This document shows, one piece after another, positions 1 through 5,622 of a stretch of 16,436 bases of DNA. Both the position numbers and the translations under genes were made by a program. This stretch comes from JAFGBN01 sp964394145 (GTDB taxonomy: Bacteria; Chloroflexota; Dehalococcoidia; GIF9; AB-539-J10): NCBI GenBank assembly GCA_964394145.1, contig CAYMVL010000009.1:1-16436 (forward strand). Reading direction: 5' to 3'. The notes under the pieces are model-generated. The model was not told the origin of the DNA and did not search any database. It saw nothing but the letters and a program-made list of their open reading frames with translations. How positions within the stretch are numbered: the first letter of the stretch is position 1; every line of letters starts with the position of its first letter.

Positions 1-105
1 AAGAGTCTGGATTGGCGGGCTCGAGATGCCGAATTGATATGCACCTTGCCAGCCGAGACAATCTCCGAGGCGCTTCAGAAGCTGGCAACTTTGTTGTCGC
101 AATAG
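1..105 (+). CDS. MazF/PemK-family endoribonuclease toxin, C-terminal end only
   Basis: Frame 1 is open from the first base to a TAG at 103-105 and encodes 34 residues. The segment K-S-L-D-W-R-A-R-D-A followed by an amphipathic C-terminal helix ending in LLSQ aligns by eye with the C-terminus of E. coli MazF (VKSIAWRARGA, then a helix ending in NVLIG). MazF toxins are sequence-specific endoribonucleases, normally co-transcribed with an upstream antitoxin (MazE type). The rest of the gene and any antitoxin lie left of the window. The catalytic N-terminal part cannot be checked, so activity is unknown. The match is short but position-specific. Confidence 0.72.
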   Translation, partial: KSLDWRARDAELICTLPAETISEALQKLATLLSQ

Positions 106-160
106 GGAAATGCATCGCAGCTTGTTTCGCCCGTATTCTTGATAGTAGCGTTGCCTTCCG

Positions 161-200
161 TGTCATTGCGAGCCCCAACTTGTGGGGCGTGGCAATCTCC
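161..200. repeat. REP-like palindromic intergenic repeat
   Basis: The segment starts TGTCATTGCGAG and ends GGCAATCTCC. Its arms pair as ATTGC (165-169) with GCAAT (192-196) and GCCCCA (172-177) with TGGGGC (183-188), separated by a small internal loop and closed by a 5-nt loop. Elements of the form GTCATTGCGAG...GGCAATCTC are, from memory, dispersed in many copies in several bacterial lineages including Dehalococcoidia. Only one copy is visible here, so the claim that it is repeated rests on recognition, not on this window. Confidence 0.5.
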
Positions 201-226
201 CTGGCGCGAGGCTCTAGACTCGTGCT

Positions 227-470
227 GCACGACCCTGAAGGGTCGTACTACAAGACGCGGGGGTAGAGGACCCTCACCTGGCGGTTGTAAATGACACCCA
301 TAGGGCGACCTCTGCGAGGGGGGCAAGGCCAGATGCCAGATCAGAGCCGGGTGAGTAGCATGGAGACCCTGCAACGCCGGGGTAGCTACGCGTATTTTCA
401 AGTTTGTAAGCCGGTAGCATCTGCTCGGGGCTCGGGAACTCTGCGCCTGTCCAGACTTTCTCGCGATCTA
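227..470 (+). ncRNA. Candidate structured non-coding RNA (HEARO/OMEGA-like?)
   Basis: No convincing protein is encoded here on either strand, but the plus strand folds in an orderly way. There is a near-loopless hairpin ACGACCCT (229-236)/AGGGTCGT (239-246). A 10-bp long-range helix pairs CTCACCTGGC (273-282) with GCCGGGTGAG (346-355), with one G-U pair. Inside it are GGTTG (283-287)/CGACC (306-310), continued by CCC-ATA-GGG (297-305), and the alternative hairpin CCTC-TGC-GAGG (309-319). After the long helix, TAGC (356-359)/GCTA (385-388) encloses ACCC (366-369)/GGGT (380-383). The size, the multi-branched shape and a position before an ORF recall HEARO (IscB omega) RNAs, which also occur without a nuclease gene in some Chloroflexota. 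The family assignment is a guess, no IscB is present, and the ends are approximate. Confidence 0.45.
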
Positions 471-475
471 GTATT

Positions 476-613
476 ATGGCTTCGGTACAAGAAGATTTCA
501 GAGAATACAATGCGAGGGAGATAAAAGAATTTTCGCATAAAGAAACGGGTTACCAAGAAACGAGAAATGGCGAAATAATCTCATACAAGTATGCGAAAAA
601 ACTAAACTACTAG
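476..613 (+). CDS. Small hypothetical protein, 45 aa, AT-rich
   Basis: An ATG at 476 opens a 45-residue frame ending with TAG at 611-613. The product is hydrophilic and lysine/glutamate/tyrosine-rich, with no membrane segment, and ends YKYAKKLNY. About 36% of its bases are G or C, clearly lower than the surrounding sequence, which suggests a different origin. The frame is open upstream only back to a TAA at 407-409, so it could also be the 3' remnant of a gene cut by the preceding RNA-like segment. No Shine-Dalgarno sequence precedes the ATG. The stop overlaps the xseB stop tail to tail by 4 nt. I do not recognise the family. The reading as coding rests on its natural-looking composition only. 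Confidence 0.4.
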   Translation: MASVQEDFREYNAREIKEFSHKETGYQETRNGEIISYKYAKKLNY

Positions 614-846
614 CTAGTTTTTGATTCTTCGTCTTTGCGCATCCTCTCCAGCTCTGCGAAAACGTCGGTGAGCTCCTTTCTGGCCTTCACCAGCGTCTCA
701 TTCATCGATTTTATCAGGGCGGCAGCCTCACGGGCATCGTCGGCAATCTGGTCTGTAGGGGTCTCAGATTGGTCCAGCCGCCGCAAAATCTCATTTAAAC
801 GTTTGTCCTTCTCTTCGTAGGTCATCTTTTCGATATCAGAATCCAT
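610..846 (-). CDS. xseB: Exodeoxyribonuclease VII small subunit
   Basis: The 78-residue product is a helical hairpin of the XseB type. It begins with a short acidic lead, then MTYEEKDKRLNEILRRLDQ, which matches the conserved opening of the family, a short turn around S27-P30, and a second long charged helix ending ELERM. Exonuclease VII degrades single-stranded DNA from both ends. Several small subunits coat the extended helices of each XseA. The gene begins 2 nt after the xseA stop, and an AGGAGG ribosome-binding site overlaps the end of xseA, indicating co-transcription and probably coupled translation. Length is normal for the family. Confidence 0.9.
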   Translation of the reverse strand: MDSDIEKMTYEEKDKRLNEILRRLDQSETPTDQIADDAREAAALIKSMNETLVKARKELTDVFAELERMRKDEESKTS

Positions 847-848
847 GG

Positions 849-2246
849 CTACCTCCTCTTGCTTACGATACTGGTTGCCCTGCCGTCGCTAAACTGCGTC
901 TCAATGGCATCGTCTTCCTTGATTTGTTTTACGCTCTTTATGATTTGACCGTGGTTGTCTCTGGTAATGGTGTAACCTCTCTTGAGCACCTGTTCCAAGA
1001 CCATCGCGGCGAGATGTTTCCCTTTATCATCCAGACTGGCCTGTTTCTCGGCAATCATATGCAGGTATCTCGAAAGTTGGAGGCGGTTAGATTGCTCCTC
1101 CCAGCCCCCCCGCCTGGTATCGAGCAACCAGGCAGTGCGGTCGTGAAGCCGTTGTACCCTGCCCTCGATATTTGCCTCTTCCATTATGAATACCCGTTCA
1201 AAGGATGACCTGGCTGCCATTATGCTGTTACTCAGTAGGGCAGAGGCCAGCTCCAATTGCTTGCGGAAGCCCATCAGGGCGCCGTGGGTATCCCTCTCAA
1301 TCAACTGCTCCTGGGTGGCCAGGCGCCTGTCTACGATATGCTGCAGCTGTTCGGCAGCACCTGTTTGCATACTCAACAGTTCTTGAGTCCTCTGCACCAG
1401 TGCTTCTGCTACCGCCGTCGGCGTCTTCAGGCTCCTATGCGCGACAAAGTCAAGAGCGCCAATATCAATCTCGTGGCCGATGCCTACCCAGACCGGGATG
1501 GGACAGTCCAGCACTGCACGCGCCATACGCTCATTGTCGAACCATGCCAGATCGGCCTGGGAACCGCCCCCTCTGACAATGCAGATAAGATCCACTCCCG
1601 CCTGTGTGAGCTGCTGCAGGGACGAAACGAGCCCATCTTCCATATCTTCACCCTGCATGGGGCAATCGGCAAAGACAATCCGGAATGAGAAGGGTGAAGC
1701 AAGAATCGTCTTGGTAAAATCGTTGTAGGCGGCCGATTCCCTGCTGGTAATCAGGCCGATGCGAAGACTGGCAGCGGGTAGATATCTTTCCCTGTTCCTG
1801 TTGAGTATGCCCTCGCTGGTCAGTCTTTCCAGAATCTGTCTCCGGTTGAGATTGATCTGTGATTCGCCGAATGTAGGGTCTATATCGTAGATATCGAGGC
1901 TCAGCCCGTACACTTCATGGTAGCGCACAGAGCACAGGACGCAGACCTCGCTGTTGCCCTTGAGCGCATCGGGTATTCCCAGCGCCCGCAGCTTTTCCGT
2001 TATTCTCATATAGTTGTGCCGCCATATAGTCGCCCTTATCCTTGCTGTGGTATTTCCCATGGCATCTACATCCATGAGCTCGCAGTAGTAGTGGCCCGAT
2101 CGCTGTTCCCGTCCGGCATCAATGAGGTGGGCGCGTACCCAGAAACGGTCACCGGACAGGTCGAGGAGAGCATCCTTGATGAGGTGGGTTACTTCGCTTA
2201 AGCGATATATTCTGATAGGCTGGCTCTGATTGTCTGTCAGCTGCAT
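849..2246 (-). CDS. xseA: Exodeoxyribonuclease VII large subunit
   Basis: The 465-residue protein is the catalytic subunit of exonuclease VII. Residues 10-125 form the N-terminal OB-fold that binds single-stranded DNA. The catalytic domain follows, with the signature RGGGSQADLAWFDNE (225-239) and GIGHEIDIGALDFVAHRSLKTPTAVAE near 255-281. Both correspond closely to conserved XseA blocks (GGGS..DL and GHE.D...DFVAD.R..TPTAAAE). Residues 285-420 are rich in charged and heptad-like helix, the arm that holds XseB. The start sits just after an ATG-overlapping GCACAA context with no good Shine-Dalgarno sequence. xseB follows after 2 nt. Confidence 0.95.
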   Translation of the reverse strand: MQLTDNQSQPIRIYRLSEVTHLIKDALLDLSGDRFWVRAHLIDAGREQRSGHYYCELMDVDAMGNTTARIRATIWRHNYMRITEKLRALGIPDALKGNSEVCVLCSVRYHEVYGLSLDIYDIDPTFGESQINLNRRQILERLTSEGILNRNRERYLPAASLRIGLITSRESAAYNDFTKTILASPFSFRIVFADCPMQGEDMEDGLVSSLQQLTQAGVDLICIVRGGGSQADLAWFDNERMARAVLDCPIPVWVGIGHEIDIGALDFVAHRSLKTPTAVAEALVQRTQELLSMQTGAAEQLQHIVDRRLATQEQLIERDTHGALMGFRKQLELASALLSNSIMAARSSFERVFIMEEANIEGRVQRLHDRTAWLLDTRRGGWEEQSNRLQLSRYLHMIAEKQASLDDKGKHLAAMVLEQVLKRGYTITRDNHGQIIKSVKQIKEDDAIETQFSDGRATSIVSKRR

Positions 2247-2257
2247 TTGTGCACTCT

Positions 2258-2275
2258 CATGCTAATTCTAGCATG
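2258..2275. promoter_or_regulatory. Perfect palindrome upstream of xseA
   Basis: CATGCTA (2258-2264) and TAGCATG (2269-2275) are perfect inverted repeats separated by 4 nt. The palindrome lies 11 nt ahead of the xseA start codon on the minus strand. It could be an operator, or an RNA hairpin that affects translation. It also contains the stop codon of a possible leader ORF. Function is inferred from position only. Confidence 0.4.
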
Positions 2276-2330
2276 TTACGAGTTTCAGCTGTTCTTCTCT
2301 TGTCCTGCCGCGATAGGCCCTGAGTTGCAT
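2268..2330 (-). other. Possible 20-residue leader ORF before xseA
   Basis: On the minus strand an ATG at 2330-2328 opens a 20-codon frame that reads MQLRAYRGRTREEQLKLVTC and stops at TAG inside the palindrome. Its start context GCACAAATGCA is identical to that of xseA, and both products begin M-Q-L. The predicted -10 box lies only 4 nt upstream, so the ORF would start almost at the mRNA 5' end. It may be a leader peptide, or a leftover of a local duplication of the xseA start. No Shine-Dalgarno sequence is present. Confidence 0.22.
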
Positions 2331-2334
2331 TTGT

Positions 2335-2364
2335 GCTATAGAAGGTCTATGCTCATTGTGGCAA
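2335..2364 (-). promoter_or_regulatory. Candidate xseA-xseB promoter
   Basis: Read on the minus strand, TTGCCA (plus 2359-2364) matches the -35 consensus at 5 of 6 positions and TATAGC (plus 2335-2340) matches the -10 at 4 of 6. The spacer is 18 nt. Transcription would start near 2328, leaving about 80 nt before xseA. Confidence 0.35.
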
Positions 2365-2389
2365 ATATGGAAACATGCGGGGGTGAATC

Positions 2390-2776
2390 ATGGAACTGAC
2401 TGATTTATTGACCCAGAATCTGGGAGTGACGCAGGCTCAAGCTGAAGGCGGAGCCGGCTTGCTCTTCAAGCAGGCGAAGGGCAAGCTCGGGGCCGACGAT
2501 TTCTCTAAAGTCTCTGCGGCTGTGCCGGGCATTGATAGCCTGATAGGCGCCGCGCCGGCCGGCGGTACCGGCGTGCTGGGTGGCCTGGGGAAACTGGCCT
2601 CCGGCCTGGGGGGGAAAGCCAGCGGTCTGGGCTCCCTAGCGGGCCTTGCCGGCGGGTTCTCGCAGCTGGGCCTGGGCAGCGACATGATCGGCAAGTTTGT
2701 CCCTCTGATTCTATCCTTTGTGCAGGGCAAGGGTGGTGAAGGGGTCAAGGGCATACTGGAAAAAGCCTTCAAATAG
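2390..2776 (+). CDS. DUF2780 (VcgC/VcgE-like) family protein
   Basis: The product is 128 residues. The N-terminus MELTDLLTQNLGVTQAQAEGG is typical of DUF2780: a helix followed by the rule-like LGVT..QAEGG turn. After LLFKQAKGKLGADDFSKVSAAVPGID comes a glycine/alanine/leucine-rich linker (about 55-93), then a C-terminal helix pair, LVPLILSFVQGKGG-like, ending EKAFK. The function of the family is unknown. There is no signal peptide and no clear membrane segment, although the glycine-rich centre is hydrophobic. A GGGGGTG ribosome-binding stretch lies 4-11 nt before the ATG. The gene stands alone, divergent from xseA. A weak promoter, TTGCAT (2325-2330) and TATGCT (2348-2353) with a 17-nt spacer, overlaps the xseA promoter region. 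Confidence 0.75.
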   Translation: MELTDLLTQNLGVTQAQAEGGAGLLFKQAKGKLGADDFSKVSAAVPGIDSLIGAAPAGGTGVLGGLGKLASGLGGKASGLGSLAGLAGGFSQLGLGSDMIGKFVPLILSFVQGKGGEGVKGILEKAFK

Positions 2777-2924
2777 AGAGCGGCTCTGCCGGCCTGCACG
2801 CAGGGGAGTCCGGTTGCTGTGTGTCGTTGCAGGTTCGCCTTGAATCGAGCTGCGTCTAGCTTACTCGCAGAGCAAGAGAAAAGTCTGCCAGCAGGGTGAA
2901 ATAGACGCCCGGGTCTTGCACGCC

Positions 2925-3311
2925 CTAGTTGAATTCATTCTTGCCCAGTGATACAAATATTATGGCCAGTAATCCCAGAATACTTGATGGGCCGAGCAAA
3001 GCGCAAATAGAACCCGCAAGCGCCAGCCCCCATTTCTGTCTTCTCAGGGCATGTATGCCACCTACTATTGCGATTATCCCAAGGACGATTGCAGTGATGA
3101 TACCCGCGACAATAAGGACGCCCGCTATGTCAAGAAAGTCAGAAAATTGAGGGACAGACTCCAACCCTGGACCTAACTGATTCCATCCAAAGACCCCCAG
3201 CCGCGCCATGCCTCCGGCAAGTAGAGCACCCACTATGCCGCCAATAATGCCAATGGCTCCACCGATTATGCTCAGTATGCCGGCAGTTGTAGGCTTCCAG
3301 GTTCTCTCCAT
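2925..3311 (-). CDS. Small multi-pass membrane protein (DUF4064-like)
   Basis: The 128-residue product has three strongly hydrophobic segments: about 10-34, glycine-rich with a GGxxG pattern; 60-87; and 95-121, which could be two short helices. A soluble loop lies around 38-59. The start MERTWKPTTAGILSIIGG and the repeated GG-containing helices are typical of small DUF4064-like membrane proteins seen in Chloroflexota. No enzymatic motif is visible. An AGGAGGT ribosome-binding site lies 6 nt before the ATG, and a near-consensus promoter lies upstream, so the gene is probably well expressed alone. It converges on the DUF2780 gene. No clear terminator is visible in the 148 nt between them. Confidence 0.7.
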   Translation of the reverse strand: MERTWKPTTAGILSIIGGAIGIIGGIVGALLAGGMARLGVFGWNQLGPGLESVPQFSDFLDIAGVLIVAGIITAIVLGIIAIVGGIHALRRQKWGLALAGSICALLGPSSILGLLAIIFVSLGKNEFN

Positions 3312-3338
3312 CTTCCCACCTCCTCTAGTGATGGCAGA

Positions 3339-3367
3339 ATTCTATATATGAGCGCTCAGCATGTCAA
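3339..3367 (-). promoter_or_regulatory. Sigma-70-type promoter of the membrane protein gene
   Basis: On the minus strand a perfect TTGACA (plus 3362-3367) is followed after exactly 17 nt by TAGAAT (plus 3339-3344), which matches the -10 consensus at 5 of 6 positions. The start codon of the downstream gene lies 27 nt further on, after an AGGAGGT site. This is the best-matching promoter in the window. Confidence 0.75.
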
Positions 3368-3440
3368 CAAGCTGAAACTGGGCCCTGCACTTAGAAAGGC
3401 CACAGCTACTGGCGGCTTGCTCGGTACATAAGTGCCCGCT

Positions 3441-4835
3441 CTATAGGGACAGCGTACGCCCCATTCTGCAGTTATGGTGAGATGCCCGACTGACCAGAGG
3501 GCAGTCGCAACACTTACCCTCCCGGCAGTAGTTTCTGAAGATGTGGATTAAGCCTTGCTGCTGGCAGGCGGTGAGCCCGGCCGTAGTCCCAAGGCCGAGC
3601 TGCCATGCCATGTGGCGTGTTATCTCATTCCCGGTCAGTTCGGGGTAGTGCCGGCAAATCCGAAGGGCGCTCTGCTGTAATCCCGGGTCACCGGTCATTT
3701 CTCCCCAGGAGAAAGCAAATGGCAATACCACGTTGATTACAATTTCCGATGCCTTGCTTTTCCCCAGCAGAGCCGATTTTCTTGTCTTCGACCTGCTATT
3801 GAAATCAAAATGGTCCTGCCAGTAGCCATCGCCGAAAACCGTGAGGCCGTCTTCCAGCCGGCGATGTCCGGCTGTTGCCGTTCCATTCCCCCTCGGACCG
3901 GGAGGCATCTGAGGGCTTTCCTTTACCAGCTGCAGTAAGCTCTGCAGTAACCCCGTGTTACCATATCGCTGGAGTATGTAGCTTTGTGCGATGATGCGTC
4001 GCACCGGGAAGTTGTTGGGGTATATGTGCCATAAGTTCCAGTCGTTTTCCGTCATGGGAGCGTCCCCTTGCGGTAGCGATTGCCATGCGAGTTCGAGCTC
4101 TCTCAGCCCGTCATACCGGTATAGGTCTTCTTGCGACCGCTGGGAAGGCAGCAGGCCGGCTGTACCCAGTAAGCACGCCTGCTTCAGTATGGAACCCTTC
4201 AGGCCTTGTACGGAACTGAGGGGTGCCTTACGGGAAAGCTCTTCAAAGGGCCTCGTGTTTTTGGAATAACCCAGGGCCCTCATCAGGTGTCGCCACAGGA
4301 CCTGCCCTGCTTCCTCATGTTCTAATTCGGCTTGAAAATGCAGCGCCTTTCTCTTGAATCTTTTTTCACCGGCGGCACTTAACAGCCCGGCAAGAATCTT
4401 GCGCCCGGCGCGCTGCTCTATCTCGCAGCAGGGAAGCTCGTGATAGGGTATCAGGTATGCCTGGTGCAGCAGGGCGCTTGATAAACACAGGAGTGGAATT
4501 GATTTGCCATCCTGCCTCAGGGTAACGGAGTCGGAATCACGCCACAGCACCACGTGAAGCACCACGTTGTTGTATGCGGGGTTTCTGTGGTGGCCGTGCC
4601 TGTACCAGTCGCTGGATTTCACGTGGACTTCTACGTCCCCCTTTATTGTCAAACGAGAGCCGACCTCGGCTATCACTGCTTCCCGGAAATCGGGGCCGCT
4701 GTCACCACCGGACCTGCCGGGATAGACTGATGTGATCCGGAAACCTTCTTCAGTGCGCAGCTCTTTTCCCAGCAGTTGCCGCCACATCAGGGCTACCGTC
4801 TCCTCCGCCACTGTTATCCGTTTGCGTGTAAACAC
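3441..4835 (-). CDS. DUF2851 family protein
   Basis: The 464-residue protein has the DUF2851 signature: PGRSGGDSGPDFREA (39-53), then GDVEVHVKSSDWYRHGHHR from residue 66 and AYNNVVLHVVLW to about 98. The C-terminus carries a cysteine cluster, C437, C442, C443, C445 and C456, in the YCxxxxCxxC arrangement that ends many members. This could hold a metal or an iron-sulfur centre. The biochemical role of the family is unknown. The GTG start at 4835 leaves 16 residues before the M-W pair, in keeping with relatives. Only a loosely placed AGAGGT precedes it. The gene lies 90 nt after the XRE regulator gene in the same orientation, so the two may share a transcript. Confidence 0.85.
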   Translation of the reverse strand: MFTRKRITVAEETVALMWRQLLGKELRTEEGFRITSVYPGRSGGDSGPDFREAVIAEVGSRLTIKGDVEVHVKSSDWYRHGHHRNPAYNNVVLHVVLWRDSDSVTLRQDGKSIPLLCLSSALLHQAYLIPYHELPCCEIEQRAGRKILAGLLSAAGEKRFKRKALHFQAELEHEEAGQVLWRHLMRALGYSKNTRPFEELSRKAPLSSVQGLKGSILKQACLLGTAGLLPSQRSQEDLYRYDGLRELELAWQSLPQGDAPMTENDWNLWHIYPNNFPVRRIIAQSYILQRYGNTGLLQSLLQLVKESPQMPPGPRGNGTATAGHRRLEDGLTVFGDGYWQDHFDFNSRSKTRKSALLGKSKASEIVINVVLPFAFSWGEMTGDPGLQQSALRICRHYPELTGNEITRHMAWQLGLGTTAGLTACQQQGLIHIFRNYCREGKCCDCPLVSRASHHNCRMGRTLSL

Positions 4836-4925
4836 GGCGTCAAAATCTACCTCTGCCTGCTTGATCCGCTAAAGGGCGCAGCTATTCTTCTGTCAGGGCA
4901 GCCGCAGCATCTTGTTTTCATCCGG

Positions 4926-5153
4926 TCAGCCATGCTCCTCCTGAGCTCGATAGTCGAAACCGCTGCGCTCGGCAACTATGCTCAGCAGTGTAGCCGAGCT
5001 CCCACGGGGCAGGTACATCCCCGTTTCCCATTCGCTAATTGTCTGCTGCCGTATACCTAATTCCTCGGCCAGCTGTGTTTGCGTCAGTCCCAGATGCCGT
5101 CTCAGCGCGCGAATGCTTTCCTTCTTCCATTGCCTTCTCTTGCGCCGCTCCAT
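4926..5153 (-). CDS. XRE-family helix-turn-helix regulator
   Basis: The 75-residue product is almost entirely one Cro/C1-type DNA-binding domain. A basic N-terminus (MERRKRRQWKK) leads into IRALRRHLGLTQTQLAEELG (14-33) and IRQQTISEWETGMYLPR (34-50), with the usual TQ..LA..LG and Q.TIS.WE.G pattern. The tail is short and no effector domain follows. I place the start at the ATG at 5153-5151. An in-frame TTG immediately before it is unlikely because it lies at the predicted transcription start. A TATAAT box sits 8 nt before the ATG, so the message may be leaderless. A palindrome overlaps the promoter, which suggests autoregulation. DUF2851 follows downstream. Confidence 0.85.
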   Translation of the reverse strand: MERRKRRQWKKESIRALRRHLGLTQTQLAEELGIRQQTISEWETGMYLPRGSSATLLSIVAERSGFDYRAQEEHG

Positions 5154-5161
5154 CAATTACC

Positions 5162-5181
5162 ATTATACACGATTTAGTGTA
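5162..5181 (-). promoter_or_regulatory. Promoter and candidate operator of the XRE gene
   Basis: On the minus strand a perfect TATAAT occupies plus 5162-5167, 8 nt before the ATG. No good -35 box is present at the right distance. TACAC (5166-5170) and GTGTA (5177-5181) form a 5-bp inverted repeat with a 6-nt spacer that overlaps the -10 box, well placed for autorepression by the small HTH protein. The autoregulation is inferred. Confidence 0.5.
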
Positions 5182-5232
5182 AAGTTTTGAAGGGGATTTT
5201 TGGGGAGAATGCTGGCTGACGTGTGAAGAAAT

Positions 5233-5260
5233 TTTTACTTTGGAAATTATGTGGTATAAT
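5233..5260 (+). promoter_or_regulatory. groESL promoter
   Basis: A perfect TATAAT lies at 5255-5260. The -35 region is T-rich with no clear consensus; the best candidate is TTTTAC at 5233-5238 with a 16-nt spacer. The -10 box ends 2 nt before the CIRCE element, so the transcription start falls inside that operator. Confidence 0.65.
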
Positions 5261-5262
5261 AA

Positions 5263-5289
5263 TTGGCAGTCTCAGGCTGAGAGTGCTAA
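5263..5289. promoter_or_regulatory. CIRCE operator (HrcA binding site)
   Basis: The element is TTGGCAGTC, a 9-nt spacer, then GAGTGCTAA. The right arm matches the CIRCE consensus exactly and the left arm (consensus TTAGCACTC) differs at two positions. The 9-nt spacing and the place between -10 box and groES start are canonical. CIRCE is bound by the repressor HrcA, which responds to GroEL availability. hrcA itself is not in the window. Confidence 0.9.
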
Positions 5290-5311
5290 AATTTCAGGGA
5301 AAGGAGGTAAT

Positions 5312-5605
5312 ATGGCAGCTAAGATTGAGCCTTTAGGGGACAGGGTCGTCATCAAACCCGCTCCCAAAGAAGAGGTGAGCAAAGGGGGGATAGTTTTACC
5401 AGACACAGTGAAAGAGAAACCCCAGGATGGAGATGTTGTTGCTGTGGGGCCGGGGAGACTATCGGAAGATGGCAAGCGCATTGCCATGGAGGTAAAAGTT
5501 GGGGACAAGGTGATTTATTCCAAATATGCCGGCACCGAGTTCAAGCTGGATGAAGAAGAACTCGTTATCATGCGTGAAAGCGACATTCTGGCCAAGAAAA
5601 GTTGA
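5312..5605 (+). CDS. groES: Co-chaperonin GroES (Cpn10)
   Basis: The 97-residue protein begins MAAKIEPLGDRVVIKPAP and carries the mobile-loop segment KEEVSKGGIVLPDTVKEKPQ (about 18-37) that docks on GroEL. It continues with VVAVGPG and VGDKVIYSKYAGTEF and ends with the usual VMRESDILA-type block. It forms the heptameric lid of the GroEL folding chamber in the cytoplasm. The start is the ATG at 5312, preceded by AGGAGGT with a short spacer. An in-frame ATG at 5240 lies upstream of the -10 box and is not used. groEL follows after 17 nt, under the same CIRCE control. Confidence 0.97.
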   Translation: MAAKIEPLGDRVVIKPAPKEEVSKGGIVLPDTVKEKPQDGDVVAVGPGRLSEDGKRIAMEVKVGDKVIYSKYAGTEFKLDEEELVIMRESDILAKKS

Positions 5606-5622
5606 AAAAAGGAGGATAAGTA

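Noticed and set aside
274..524. Overlapping 77-78 codon ORFs on both strands within the RNA candidate
   Set aside because: Neither product looks like a protein family member; both follow from GC-rich structured sequence and lack ribosome-binding sites.
1257..1688. 143-codon plus-strand ORF inside xseA
   Set aside because: It lies antisense to a strongly conserved xseA domain and its product has no recognisable features.
2777..2924. Search for a terminator between the convergent DUF2780 and membrane protein genes
   Set aside because: Only a short CCTG-CACG-CAGG hairpin without a T-run is present.
5240..5311. Upstream in-frame ATG that would add 24 residues to GroES
   Set aside because: It lies before the -10 box and CIRCE element; the ATG at 5312 has AGGAGGT and the canonical GroES N-terminus.
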